A DNA stretch of 32,970 nt from NCBI GenBank assembly GCA_009929845.1, contig RZZM01000015.1, forward strand, positions 1 to 32,970, read 5' to 3'. The notes beneath the pieces are model-generated. The model was not told the origin of the DNA. It ran no database searches and was given only the letters and a program-made list of their open reading frames with translations. Position 1 is the first letter of the stretch, and each line of letters begins with the position of its first letter. A program made the position numbers and the translations under genes. The DNA comes from Spartobacteria bacterium. Its GTDB lineage: Bacteria > Verrucomicrobiota > Kiritimatiellia > RZYC01. Shown here piece after piece: positions 1-9,021 of this stretch.

Positions 1-59
1 GGAAATAGTTCGTGGGAACTGTGGTACAGATGCAGAACCCCGAAACAGGAGGAACAGGT

Positions 60-1079
60 ATGCATTTGCAGCATATTCGGTGGCAACAGATAGATGTGGA
101 GCTGAGGAAGGCCAGAGAGCGCAGGAAACGGGTGGCAGCCGGTGGCCATGCTGATTACCTGGAATATGATGTATTTCATCCCAACTGTAACACGCTGGCT
201 AAGAAATTCGGGTACAGCACTAAGACCATCCAGCGCGATATCGAATTCCTGCGCGATGAAGGCGCGCCCATTGAATACGATAAATGCACCCATGAGTATT
301 ATTATTCAGAAGACAACTATTCGCTGCCGGCCATCCAGCTTGATGAAAGTGATTTATTCGCCATATGTATCATGCAGCGGGCCATGCAGCAGTACCGCAA
401 TACACCGCTATATGAAAAATTAGAACAGGTATTCAAAAAGATTGAAGAGGGCCTGCCTGATGAAGTCAATATCCATCCTGCCTGGTTAGATGAACGTATT
501 TCTTTTTTTCAATCACCGCACCGCCATATTGATCCCGCCATCTGGGATATGGTAGCTAAGGCACTGAGCAACAGTCAACGTATCAGCATTGACTATGATT
601 CCCGCAATGCAAAAAAACGATCTATGCGGCAAGTTGATCCCTATCACATGATTCATTTCAAAGGAGACTGGTATTTGCTGTGTCATTGCCATAAACATAA
701 TGAAATACGAAATTTTGCAGTATCGCGGATCAAAAAAGTAAAGCCGCTTAAACAATCATTTGTGCGCCCTGAAAGTTTTAATCCCGATGCATATTTTGGC
801 AAGCACTTCGGAATCATTTTCGGTAAGGAAAACCACCAGGTGAAAATTCAATTCACTAAGGCAGCCGCACCCTACGTCTCAGAACGCGAGTGGCATCAGA
901 ACCAGGTGTTTAAGATCCAAAAGAATGGCACAGGCATTCTTTCTTTCGAAACAAATCATCTGGCGGAAGTAACCGCATGGATACTCTCCTGGGGGAAAGA
1001 GGCACAGGTACTGGAACCAAAAGAACTCGTTGATAAGGTGAAAAGTGAACTGGAAACCGCAAGAAAGGCGTACCAGTAG
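60..1079 (+). CDS. HTH/WYL-domain transcriptional regulator (start at 60 preferred over 12)
   Basis: N-terminal HTH-like segment (NTLAKKFGYSTKTIQRDIEFLRDEGAPIEYD) and a WYL core (SQRISIDYDS...VDPYHMIHFKGDWYLLCHCHKHNEIRNFAVSRIKKVKPL). AGGAGG about 7 nt upstream of the ATG at 60. Confidence 0.9.
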   Translation: MHLQHIRWQQIDVELRKARERRKRVAAGGHADYLEYDVFHPNCNTLAKKFGYSTKTIQRDIEFLRDEGAPIEYDKCTHEYYYSEDNYSLPAIQLDESDLFAICIMQRAMQQYRNTPLYEKLEQVFKKIEEGLPDEVNIHPAWLDERISFFQSPHRHIDPAIWDMVAKALSNSQRISIDYDSRNAKKRSMRQVDPYHMIHFKGDWYLLCHCHKHNEIRNFAVSRIKKVKPLKQSFVRPESFNPDAYFGKHFGIIFGKENHQVKIQFTKAAAPYVSEREWHQNQVFKIQKNGTGILSFETNHLAEVTAWILSWGKEAQVLEPKELVDKVKSELETARKAYQ

Positions 1080-1080
1080 G

Positions 1081-1154
1081 CAGCGACTGACTTTCGGGAG
1101 GGTCGCTGTCCCCAGCGACTGCTTGGCCTAAGGAATCGCTACCCCGGCGATTCC
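1081..1154. repeat. Cluster of inverted repeats downstream of the WYL gene
   Basis: CAGCGAC (1081-1087) / GTCGCTG (1102-1108) / CAGCGAC (1113-1119), then GGAATCGC (1132-1139) / GCGATTCC (1147-1154). No T-tract. Confidence 0.6.
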
Positions 1155-1355
1155 GGAACATCATGCATACAACCGTTGCGTTGTCCATCTCATCCCAACA
1201 GCATTGGCCATGCACCCGCTGTATAAGGAACTATTCCGTGAGCTGGAAGGCATTGAGGACAATGCCCCTCCCTGATATGCGTAGCCGCTTAATTGTTTAC
1301 GGTCGCCGGTTTCGTGGCCTTTCGTGGACAAATAAAAAAAGATAACCAATTTTAG

Positions 1356-1391
1356 GTGTCGGACACTCTTTGGCCGACACACTATTATAAT
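1356..1391 (+). promoter_or_regulatory. Palindromic operator-like motif plus -10-like TATAAT upstream of the 1456 ORF
   Basis: GTGTCGG-N11-CCGACAC at 1356-1380, followed by TATAAT at 1386-1391. Related 25-mer at 2402-2426. Confidence 0.5.
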
Positions 1392-1455
1392 GTGATGCTA
1401 TATTCAGTGATGAAAATTTTGCTGGCAAGTATGGCAGACTAGTTGGGAGTGTATA

Positions 1456-2154
1456 ATGGAGCATTACGATTTTAATCAAAGGGATTGCTGGGTGGTTGGG
1501 ACTACCATGCAGTTATTGGATAAAGTTATTCAATCCAAATTGTATACCGGGGCACAGTTGATCAGCCTGGGTAAGATTAAACACTTTTTTGATCGTATAC
1601 CGTATTGGACGGACGATATTTCTGTTCATATGATTCTTTCCAGTCCGACACGGCAGTTTGGTGATCACCGGATTATGCACTGGTGGGATATTGATATTCA
1701 AGATGCTGAAATCCATATCTCTTCAGGGGGATATTTTGAACGCCCTGAAACAGGTGGGGATTCGTTTACCTGTATGGACTGGCGGATAACGCCTAATGAT
1801 GAATCTATATACACTGATTTTATCGATGACATTTCACGCCTGGCGGATGATGCAAAAAGTTATGACCAAGAAGTCCATGAAATGAATATTGCTCAAGGTG
1901 GTTATTCGCTGGACGTTAGCGATGAGTCTAATTTGTTTTTAGACAAAACAGTTGAAGGTAAATGCCTGGGTAAGTCACTGGATGACTTTATCAACAATAG
2001 AGCCAGGGCCGGGCAATGCGGTCGATGTAGTGGGCCCGTAGCGGATAAGGATGACCCAGTGTTCAGAGGTACTGGATTATGTAAAACATGCCAATATGAA
2101 GTCATTCAGGAACTGGAAAGTATGGGGGTGTTTGATTTTTTGAAGAATAGCTGA
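1456..2154 (+). CDS. Hypothetical protein with C-terminal four-Cys zinc-ribbon-like motif
   Basis: 232-aa ORF; C-terminal CGRC...CKTC. No family recognised for the N-terminal part. Confidence 0.75.
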   Translation: MEHYDFNQRDCWVVGTTMQLLDKVIQSKLYTGAQLISLGKIKHFFDRIPYWTDDISVHMILSSPTRQFGDHRIMHWWDIDIQDAEIHISSGGYFERPETGGDSFTCMDWRITPNDESIYTDFIDDISRLADDAKSYDQEVHEMNIAQGGYSLDVSDESNLFLDKTVEGKCLGKSLDDFINNRARAGQCGRCSGPVADKDDPVFRGTGLCKTCQYEVIQELESMGVFDFLKNS

Positions 2155-2401
2155 GCAGCCGTTGTCCTGAACCACAAATGGACACTAATAAACACTAATA
2201 TGGGTTACTTCTCTTTCAAAACAGGTCTGTACTGAATTAGAGAAAATGTTTCTCAACATCTGTAAGTGATAAACAAGATAATGATCCAGTCCATCCTGTT
2301 AATCCCGTCCAAAAAAAGCATTTGGTTGCGGCTTGCTGCGCCAGGCATTTAGTGGTCCATTATTCATTCGTGGGATTGGTGAGATTCGTGTTCTTTTTCA
2401 A

Positions 2402-2426
2402 GTGTCGGTCACTTTTTGACCGATGC
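2402..2426 (+). promoter_or_regulatory. Second copy of the palindromic operator-like motif, upstream of the phosphatase
   Basis: GTGTCGGTCACTTTTTGACCGATGC; TCGGTCA-N5-TGACCGA perfect core at 2405-2423; close match to 1356-1380. Confidence 0.45.
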
Positions 2427-2479
2427 TTTGGTGTAGTATTTGTTAATCATGAATAAACAAACTCTAACAGGAGAATAAT

Positions 2480-2863
2480 ATGAAAACCGTTATCGCTAAT
2501 GTTTTATACCGCAGTAGTCGTCCAGGCTATCCGAGTAAACAAGTGGATATGCCTGCTGTAGACCATTGGATCGCTCAAGCAAAGGAACTTGGCGTGTCGA
2601 CGATTATTTGTCTGTTGGACGATCGCCAGTTAGGGTTCTATGCCGCACTTGGTGAAACCGGGCTTCTGGGGCGATACCGTGAAGCAGGCTTTGCTGTTAT
2701 TCCTTATCCTATAGCAGATTACGCCCACCCACCGGTTAAGAAAAAAGATCTTGAGAAAATCGCTTCCATTTTTGATGATGCCAAACGACCGGTACTGGTA
2801 CATTGTTCTGCGGGTGTTGATAGAACGGGTGCCGTTATCAGGTATCTGACAAAGAGTGAATAA
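2480..2863 (+). CDS. Protein-tyrosine/dual-specificity phosphatase-like protein
   Basis: 127-aa ORF with the CX5R signature HCSAGVDRTG. RBS-like GGAGAA upstream. Confidence 0.85.
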   Translation: MKTVIANVLYRSSRPGYPSKQVDMPAVDHWIAQAKELGVSTIICLLDDRQLGFYAALGETGLLGRYREAGFAVIPYPIADYAHPPVKKKDLEKIASIFDDAKRPVLVHCSAGVDRTGAVIRYLTKSE

Positions 2864-2936
2864 GAGTGATGAGTTTCTGATTTTAGATTTTTTGGATTGG
2901 TGATTTTACAATGACTATTTTTTACTGGTGTAACTT

Positions 2937-4196
2937 ATGAAAATTCTACACACATCAGATTGGCATTTGGGGCGTTCGTTGCATGGACGGAAACGCTATG
3001 ATGAATTTGAGGCATTTCTTGATTGGCTGGCGAAAACGATTGAAGACGAAGGTATTGATGTGCTGCTGGTGGCCGGGGATATTTTTGATACCAGCACACC
3101 GAGTAATCGAGCCCAGGAGTTGTATTATCGGTTCCTTTGCAGGGTTGCCAATTCCTGTTGTAGGCATGTGGTTGTGACGGGCGGCAATCATGATTCACCG
3201 ACGTTTCTTAATGCCCCGAAAGAACTTTTGCGGGTGCTCAATGTGCATGTTGTTGGAGCAATGACAGGAGCCTTAGAAGATGAAGTGATTGTTATAAATA
3301 ATGATGCTCAGCCAGAGGCAATTGTCTGCGCTGTACCATATCTGAGAGATCGGGACATCCGTACGGTTGAAGCAGGTGAATCCATTGAAGATAAGAATGC
3401 TAAGATCGTGGAAGGTGTCAAAAATCATTATGCCCAGGTGGTTGCCATTGCAGAACAAAAACGAGACGAACTCCTGAAAAAATCAGCAATTAACAATCAA
3501 CAATCAAAAATCCCCATAATTGCCATGGGGCACCTGTTTACAGACGGCGGGAAAACCATTGTTGGTGACGGGGTGCGGGAACTTTATGTTGGCTCCCTGG
3601 CCCATGTGGGTGTTGATGTTTTCCCTCCTTCGGTGGATTATCTTGCTATGGGACATTTACATGTTCCTCAAGTCATTGGAGAGGCACAACACATGCGTTA
3701 CAGTGGTTCGCCCATACCCATTGGATTTGGTGAAGCAACTCAGGAAAAGCAGGTTGTCGTCGTTGATTTTGGATCTGATAATGAAAAATCCACAATCAAA
3801 ACGTTGCCGGTTCCTCGTTTTCAGCAGATGGAGCGAATCGCCGGTTCCCTTGAGGATATTCAAGACAAAATCAATACACTTAACAAGGCCGGTTCCACTG
3901 CCTGGCTGGAAATTGAATATAAAGATTCGGCTGTTGTCGGCAATCTTCGCGAATTGCTTGATGAGGCGTTGATTGATTCTGAAATGGAAATCCTGCAAGT
4001 CAGGAATGCGCGGGTTATGGCCCGGGTCCTCAGTCGCATTAATGATGAAGAAACACTTGATGATCTGGATGTACATGATGTTTTTAATAGATGCCTTGAT
4101 TCATGTGGCGTACCTGCTGAGGAAAGAGATGAAGTTATCCAGGCATACCAGGAAATAATCGCTTCAATTAATGATGAGGACCGAAATGCGGAGTAG
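2937..4196 (+). CDS. sbcD: Exonuclease subunit SbcD (Mre11-like metallophosphoesterase)
   Basis: HTSDWHLGR, GDIFD, GGNHDSP and MGHLHVPQ metallophosphoesterase motifs; followed directly by sbcC. Confidence 0.93.
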   Translation: MKILHTSDWHLGRSLHGRKRYDEFEAFLDWLAKTIEDEGIDVLLVAGDIFDTSTPSNRAQELYYRFLCRVANSCCRHVVVTGGNHDSPTFLNAPKELLRVLNVHVVGAMTGALEDEVIVINNDAQPEAIVCAVPYLRDRDIRTVEAGESIEDKNAKIVEGVKNHYAQVVAIAEQKRDELLKKSAINNQQSKIPIIAMGHLFTDGGKTIVGDGVRELYVGSLAHVGVDVFPPSVDYLAMGHLHVPQVIGEAQHMRYSGSPIPIGFGEATQEKQVVVVDFGSDNEKSTIKTLPVPRFQQMERIAGSLEDIQDKINTLNKAGSTAWLEIEYKDSAVVGNLRELLDEALIDSEMEILQVRNARVMARVLSRINDEETLDDLDVHDVFNRCLDSCGVPAEERDEVIQAYQEIIASINDEDRNAE

Positions 4197-4205
4197 GGGC
4201 ACGGC

Positions 4206-7200
4206 ATGAAAATTCTAGAGCTAAGATTCAAAAACTTAAATTCACTTTACGGGCATTGGTTTATTGACTTTACAGTGCCGGAATATGTGTCGGATGGCAT
4301 ATTTGCGTTGACGGGGCCGACTGGTGCGGGCAAATCAACGATCCTGGATGCGATTTGTCTGGCGTTGTACGGGATGACTCCCCGGTTGGGGAAAATAACA
4401 AAAAGCAGTAACGAGATTATGTCGCGGCAAACAGGCGAGTGTTTTGCGGAAGTTTTGTTTGAATCGCAGGCGGGCCGGTATCGTTGTTACTGGGCGCAGC
4501 ACAGGTCCCGGAAAAAGGCTGATGGTGAATTGCAGCATCCACGCCACGAAATATCCGAAGGTATTGGCGATGGTAAGATCATTGAGTCTCAGCTCAGGCG
4601 TGTCCTTGCCGTAATCGAAGAGAAAACCGGGATGGATTTTGAACGGTTTACCCGCTCGATGCTGCTTGCCCAGGGGGCTTTTGATACGTTTCTTAAAGCT
4701 GATGTGGAAGAGAAATCCAGGATCCTTGAGCAGATCACAGGGACAGAAATCTATACGGATATTTCAAAAGCCGTCCATGAACGATTACGTTCAGAAAAAG
4801 ACCAACTGAATGTCCTTCAGGCTGAAAAAGAAGGCCTGGTTTTGCTGGATGATGAGCGGGTTTCTGCTCTACAGCATGAACTTGATGAAAAAACGGGTGT
4901 CTTGACTGAAAAATCCGGTCAAAAGACTCAATTAGATGCCGCTTTTCAGTGGAGAACCGGTATTTCAAGGCTTCAAAAGGAGTTGGAAGCCCTGGAAAAG
5001 GAGATTTCAGCTACTGAGCTTGCCATCATCGACTTCGAACCGCGGCGGCTATTGCTACAAGGAGCGCGAAAAGCATCTGAACTGGATGGTGCTTTCGCCA
5101 CATTGACCGCCACACGTAAGCAGCAGTTTGACGACCGGCAGGCACTGAAAAAGCTGGAAACAGGACGTCCGGAATTGGAGCAGAAGCTTGAAACCGGAAA
5201 AGAGCAGTTGGCCCATGCTGAAAAAGCACTGTTGGATGCCAAAAACCGGCAGCATATCGAATCAGAAACCATCAAAAAGGTGCGGGTGCTCGATGAGCGG
5301 ATTGTGGATCAAAAAACGCATCTGCAAGGCCTGGAAAAGGAAAGTGAGGACAAACAGGCCGAATTGGCCGAAAATCAGCATAAAATGGCCAAAAATGAGC
5401 AAAAAATCGTCGAATTTGGGCGGAAAATGTCAGCAATTGATGATTTTTGTAAAAAACATGCCTGTGATGAGGTCTTAGTGGCGGAAAAATCAGGTATCGA
5501 GGCAGAATTGAAAAATCTGATGACATTGAGTACAGATGTTGATTCAGCGCAAAAAAAGGTGAATTCCTGCCAAAAATCACAAAAAAATGCCGAAAAATCG
5601 CAAAAAACAGCCGTGCAGTGCCTTGAAAAGGCCAAAATAGCCAAAAATGAGGCTAAAAAACAGAGAAATACGGATTCAACTGAGCTTGAGAAGGTTTTGA
5701 AGGGGCGTTTATTGCGGGAGTATCGCGCTGAGCATGAGGGTCTCATGCGCGAACGGGCGTATGTTCAAAAGATTACCAGCCTGGAAGAGGAACGGTCAAA
5801 ACTGGTGGCCGGTCAACCATGCCCGTTATGCGGGGCAACCGAACATCCGTTCGCGGATGGAACCGTGCCGCAACTTGATGATATGGACCGGAAAATCAAT
5901 GCCTTGTCCGCCCTGATCAAACAGGCGGAAAAAGGTGAAACAAAGGTGGCAGAAGTCGAAAAAGCATGCATTTCGGCCCAAAATCGAGCCGAAAATGCCG
6001 AAAAAGACCTCAAAAATGCAAATAAATCGCTTCTTGAGGTCCAAAAAGCGGTCGATGAGGCTGAAACGGCCTCAAAAAGCATCGCGGAGCGTTTTGAAAC
6101 CAATAAAGGCCATGTTCTTCAATTATTGCAGCCCATGGGTGTAGAAGCATTGCCCGATGATCTTGTGGCATTTTTCGAAGAACTGACCCAACGCGCAACT
6201 GCGTGGCAGGAACAACAGACCAAACGCGAAAACCTTGAAAAACAGCTTCATCAGGTGGAGTCAGATCACAAACAGCTCACCGGCATCATTCAGACACTCG
6301 AAACCGCTCAAAATGAGCGAAAAAACGTGCTGAAATCGAAAAATGATGCGTTGAATACCCTTTTTGAAGAGCGGAAGGGCCTTTTTGGTGAGAAGGATGT
6401 CGAAAAAGAGGAAAAACGCCTCTCAGAGGCTGTTTCAACGGCTGAAAAGGCCGAAAAATCACTCATGAACGAACTGCAGGCTTTAAATGAAAGCTATACG
6501 GCATTGAAAACCGGAATTTTGAACCTGCAGCAGGACATGGCCGAACGGGCAGCACCGTTGGAAGCACAGGAACAGGCTTTCCTGCTGGACCTGCAAAAGC
6601 TCGATTTCAAAGATGAAGAAGCCTTTAAAACTGCTCGTTTGCCCGTCGATGACCGCACCGCCCTGGAACAGGAGGAAAAAAGCCTGGAAGCCCGTCGGGC
6701 GGATGTTGTCGGACGCCAAAAAGATCGTCGGGAAAAATTAACTGTTGAAACAGAAAAACGGCTTACTGAGCAGTCCTTGGAAGAACTGCAACAGGAAATA
6801 GAAGGTTTCTCGGTTGTATTAAAAGAACTGGGGGAAAAGATCGGTGGATTGAAGCAGCGCCTGGCAGATGACGCCGATGCAAAAAACCGATTCGCGGAAA
6901 AACAGCAGATGATTGAAAAGCAGAAAAGGGAATTTCAGCGGTGGAGTCGACTGCATGAATTGATTGGCTCCAGTGATGGCAAGAAATACCGGAACTTTGC
7001 GCAAGGGCTGACCTTCGAATTGATGGTCTCCCACGCCAACCGCCAGCTTGAAAGCATGAGCGACCGTTACCTGTTGATTCGCGACGACAAAGAACCCCTT
7101 GAACTCAACGTGGTCGACAACTACCAGGCCGGAGAAATCCGATCCACCCGCAACCTTTCCGGGGGCGAAAGTTTCATTGTCAGCCTATCGCTGGCCCTGG

Positions 7201-7499
7201 GTCTGTCAAAAATGGCCAGCCGCAAAGTACGGGTGGACTCCCTGTTCCTGGACGAAGGCTTCGGCACCCTTGACGAAGACGCCCTGGAAACCGCCCTGGA
7301 AACCCTCGCCGGCCTGCAGCAAAACGGAAAACTAATCGGCATCATCTCCCATGTCCCGGCCCTGAAAGAAAGAATCAGCACCCAACTAACCATCCACCCC
7401 CAGTCAGGCGGAAAAAGCACCGTCACCGGCCCCGGTTGCCAGAAGGCTAAGGAGAAAATTTTAGAAGATGTTAAAGCTGATATAAAGAATGTAGTTTGA
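4206..7499 (+). CDS. sbcC: Exonuclease subunit SbcC (Rad50-like ATPase)
   Basis: Walker A GPTGAGKST, long coiled coil, zinc hook CPLCG (around 5820), LSGGESF signature and Walker B LFLDEGFGTLD. Confidence 0.95.
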   Translation: MKILELRFKNLNSLYGHWFIDFTVPEYVSDGIFALTGPTGAGKSTILDAICLALYGMTPRLGKITKSSNEIMSRQTGECFAEVLFESQAGRYRCYWAQHRSRKKADGELQHPRHEISEGIGDGKIIESQLRRVLAVIEEKTGMDFERFTRSMLLAQGAFDTFLKADVEEKSRILEQITGTEIYTDISKAVHERLRSEKDQLNVLQAEKEGLVLLDDERVSALQHELDEKTGVLTEKSGQKTQLDAAFQWRTGISRLQKELEALEKEISATELAIIDFEPRRLLLQGARKASELDGAFATLTATRKQQFDDRQALKKLETGRPELEQKLETGKEQLAHAEKALLDAKNRQHIESETIKKVRVLDERIVDQKTHLQGLEKESEDKQAELAENQHKMAKNEQKIVEFGRKMSAIDDFCKKHACDEVLVAEKSGIEAELKNLMTLSTDVDSAQKKVNSCQKSQKNAEKSQKTAVQCLEKAKIAKNEAKKQRNTDSTELEKVLKGRLLREYRAEHEGLMRERAYVQKITSLEEERSKLVAGQPCPLCGATEHPFADGTVPQLDDMDRKINALSALIKQAEKGETKVAEVEKACISAQNRAENAEKDLKNANKSLLEVQKAVDEAETASKSIAERFETNKGHVLQLLQPMGVEALPDDLVAFFEELTQRATAWQEQQTKRENLEKQLHQVESDHKQLTGIIQTLETAQNERKNVLKSKNDALNTLFEERKGLFGEKDVEKEEKRLSEAVSTAEKAEKSLMNELQALNESYTALKTGILNLQQDMAERAAPLEAQEQAFLLDLQKLDFKDEEAFKTARLPVDDRTALEQEEKSLEARRADVVGRQKDRREKLTVETEKRLTEQSLEELQQEIEGFSVVLKELGEKIGGLKQRLADDADAKNRFAEKQQMIEKQKREFQRWSRLHELIGSSDGKKYRNFAQGLTFELMVSHANRQLESMSDRYLLIRDDKEPLELNVVDNYQAGEIRSTRNLSGGESFIVSLSLALGLSKMASRKVRVDSLFLDEGFGTLDEDALETALETLAGLQQNGKLIGIISHVPALKERISTQLTIHPQSGGKSTVTGPGCQKAKEKILEDVKADIKNVV

Positions 7500-7521
7500 A
7501 GCTGAAAAACTACTATTTTTC

Positions 7522-8829
7522 TTAACTTTCTTCCGCGGTCAGAAACCATTTCCAGGCCGGTTGTGCGGGGATGGTTTGGTCGGCCACATCCAGATGGTCT
7601 TCTGTGAACAGGGTGATCAATAGTCGTTCGGTTGAGTTCTCTGTATCCACCAGGGCGCGCAGCTCGCGCTCGCGTGTGGCTGGATCGGTCGGATCTGCAC
7701 AAACCTGTATGGCCAGACGCTGTCCATCAGGACCAACCACAACGAAATCGAGTTCATAGCCGTTTTCCGTGAGTCCATAACGAGGTTCGTATCCCCGGCG
7801 GAGGAGTTCGGTATGCACGGCCTGTTCCAGGGCGCGCCCCTCGCCCCAGTGATTGCCCGGAGGCACGCAGGCCCAGACCAGTCCATGATCCGCCGCATAC
7901 ATCTTGCGCGGATGCACCATCCGTCGCCGCTCGGACGGGGTATCCAGGAACATCCCCGCGAAGAGAAAGGTATCCTCCAGATGCTGCAGGTATTCGTGCA
8001 GGGCATCCTTGCCGCACTTCAACCCCTGGGATTTCAGCTCGTTGTAGAATTTGTTGACACTGAAATGGCATGCGCTCGCGGCCAGCAGACGGCGGGTCAG
8101 GTAACGCAGTGCCGCGATCCCGGTCAACCCGTGTCGCTCGACCACATCGCGCAGCACCACGATATTGACATACCCTTGCAGCACCTGTCGTCGGTCGCGC
8201 TCTTGCAGTCCCTGCACCGCCGGAAATCCGCCAATATGCAGGAATTCCCGGAACGCATGTTCGATGATGGCCCGTTGCTTACGGCCCACCATGTCCGGAT
8301 TCCCGGGCACATCAAGTTCCCTTGCCCGCAGAAACTCCCGGAACCCGTAGGGGAACATCCGGGTTTCAACCGCCCGGCCCCGCATTGAAGTGGCGACTTC
8401 GCGGCTGAGCAGCTTAGATGACGAGCCTGTCAGGAATATGCGTACATCGCGACGATCCAGTAACCGCCGAACGAACCGCTCCCAGCCCGTCACATATTGA
8501 ATCTCATCAAAAAAATAATAGCTGACGGCTCCGCCCTCGGGGGGGTAGGCCCGCATGTAAGCCTCGTCCACCAACCGCAAACAATCCGCATCAACCGAGC
8601 CCAGTCGCTCGTCCTCAAAATTCAGGTACAGGATGCGCTGACGGTCCACGCCGTCCTCCAACAGCTTGCGCATGCGCTGGAACAGACGATACGTCTTGCC
8701 CGTGCGCCGCATACCGGTCAATACTGTCGCCATCTCCGGAATCTCTCCCAGCACGCCCTCGCGCGTAAGTAAAGCAGGCCATTCCTGTTCCATCGAGTCC
8801 GCGATCAATTGACGTATCAAGCTTTCCAT
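7522..8829 (-). CDS. ATP-binding protein, AAA_14/DUF4143 type
   Basis: VLTGMRRTGKTYRLFQRM P-loop, YYFFDEIQYVTGW, LTGSSSKLLSREVATSMRGR, and a C-terminal nuclease-like YELDFVV...LAIQVCAD segment. Confidence 0.9.
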   Translation of the reverse strand: MESLIRQLIADSMEQEWPALLTREGVLGEIPEMATVLTGMRRTGKTYRLFQRMRKLLEDGVDRQRILYLNFEDERLGSVDADCLRLVDEAYMRAYPPEGGAVSYYFFDEIQYVTGWERFVRRLLDRRDVRIFLTGSSSKLLSREVATSMRGRAVETRMFPYGFREFLRARELDVPGNPDMVGRKQRAIIEHAFREFLHIGGFPAVQGLQERDRRQVLQGYVNIVVLRDVVERHGLTGIAALRYLTRRLLAASACHFSVNKFYNELKSQGLKCGKDALHEYLQHLEDTFLFAGMFLDTPSERRRMVHPRKMYAADHGLVWACVPPGNHWGEGRALEQAVHTELLRRGYEPRYGLTENGYELDFVVVGPDGQRLAIQVCADPTDPATRERELRALVDTENSTERLLITLFTEDHLDVADQTIPAQPAWKWFLTAEES

Positions 8830-8832
8830 GTC

Positions 8833-8893
8833 TATTTATCCTTTCCTATAAGGATAAATAATAGCATGTTAGTTCTTATTCGCAAGGATAAAT
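8833..8893. promoter_or_regulatory. Operator-like inverted repeat plus a third half-site upstream of the DUF4143 ATPase
   Basis: TATTTATCCTT (8833-8843) / AAGGATAAATA (8850-8860), plus AAGGATAAAT at 8884-8893; immediately 5' of the minus-strand gene. Confidence 0.55.
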
Positions 8894-9021
8894 ATCCCCT
8901 TTGTTGCCATGGTGCTCTACACCGTCTTGTGACTAATCATACGTGAAACACTTCAGATATGTGTCATGTAATTAAGTGATTGGGTCCTATTGTTATTGCC
9001 TTAATAAGAGTCTTCTTTATC

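Noticed and set aside
7813-8388. 191-aa plus-strand ORF
   Set aside because: Antisense to the DUF4143 ATPase; no domain recognised.
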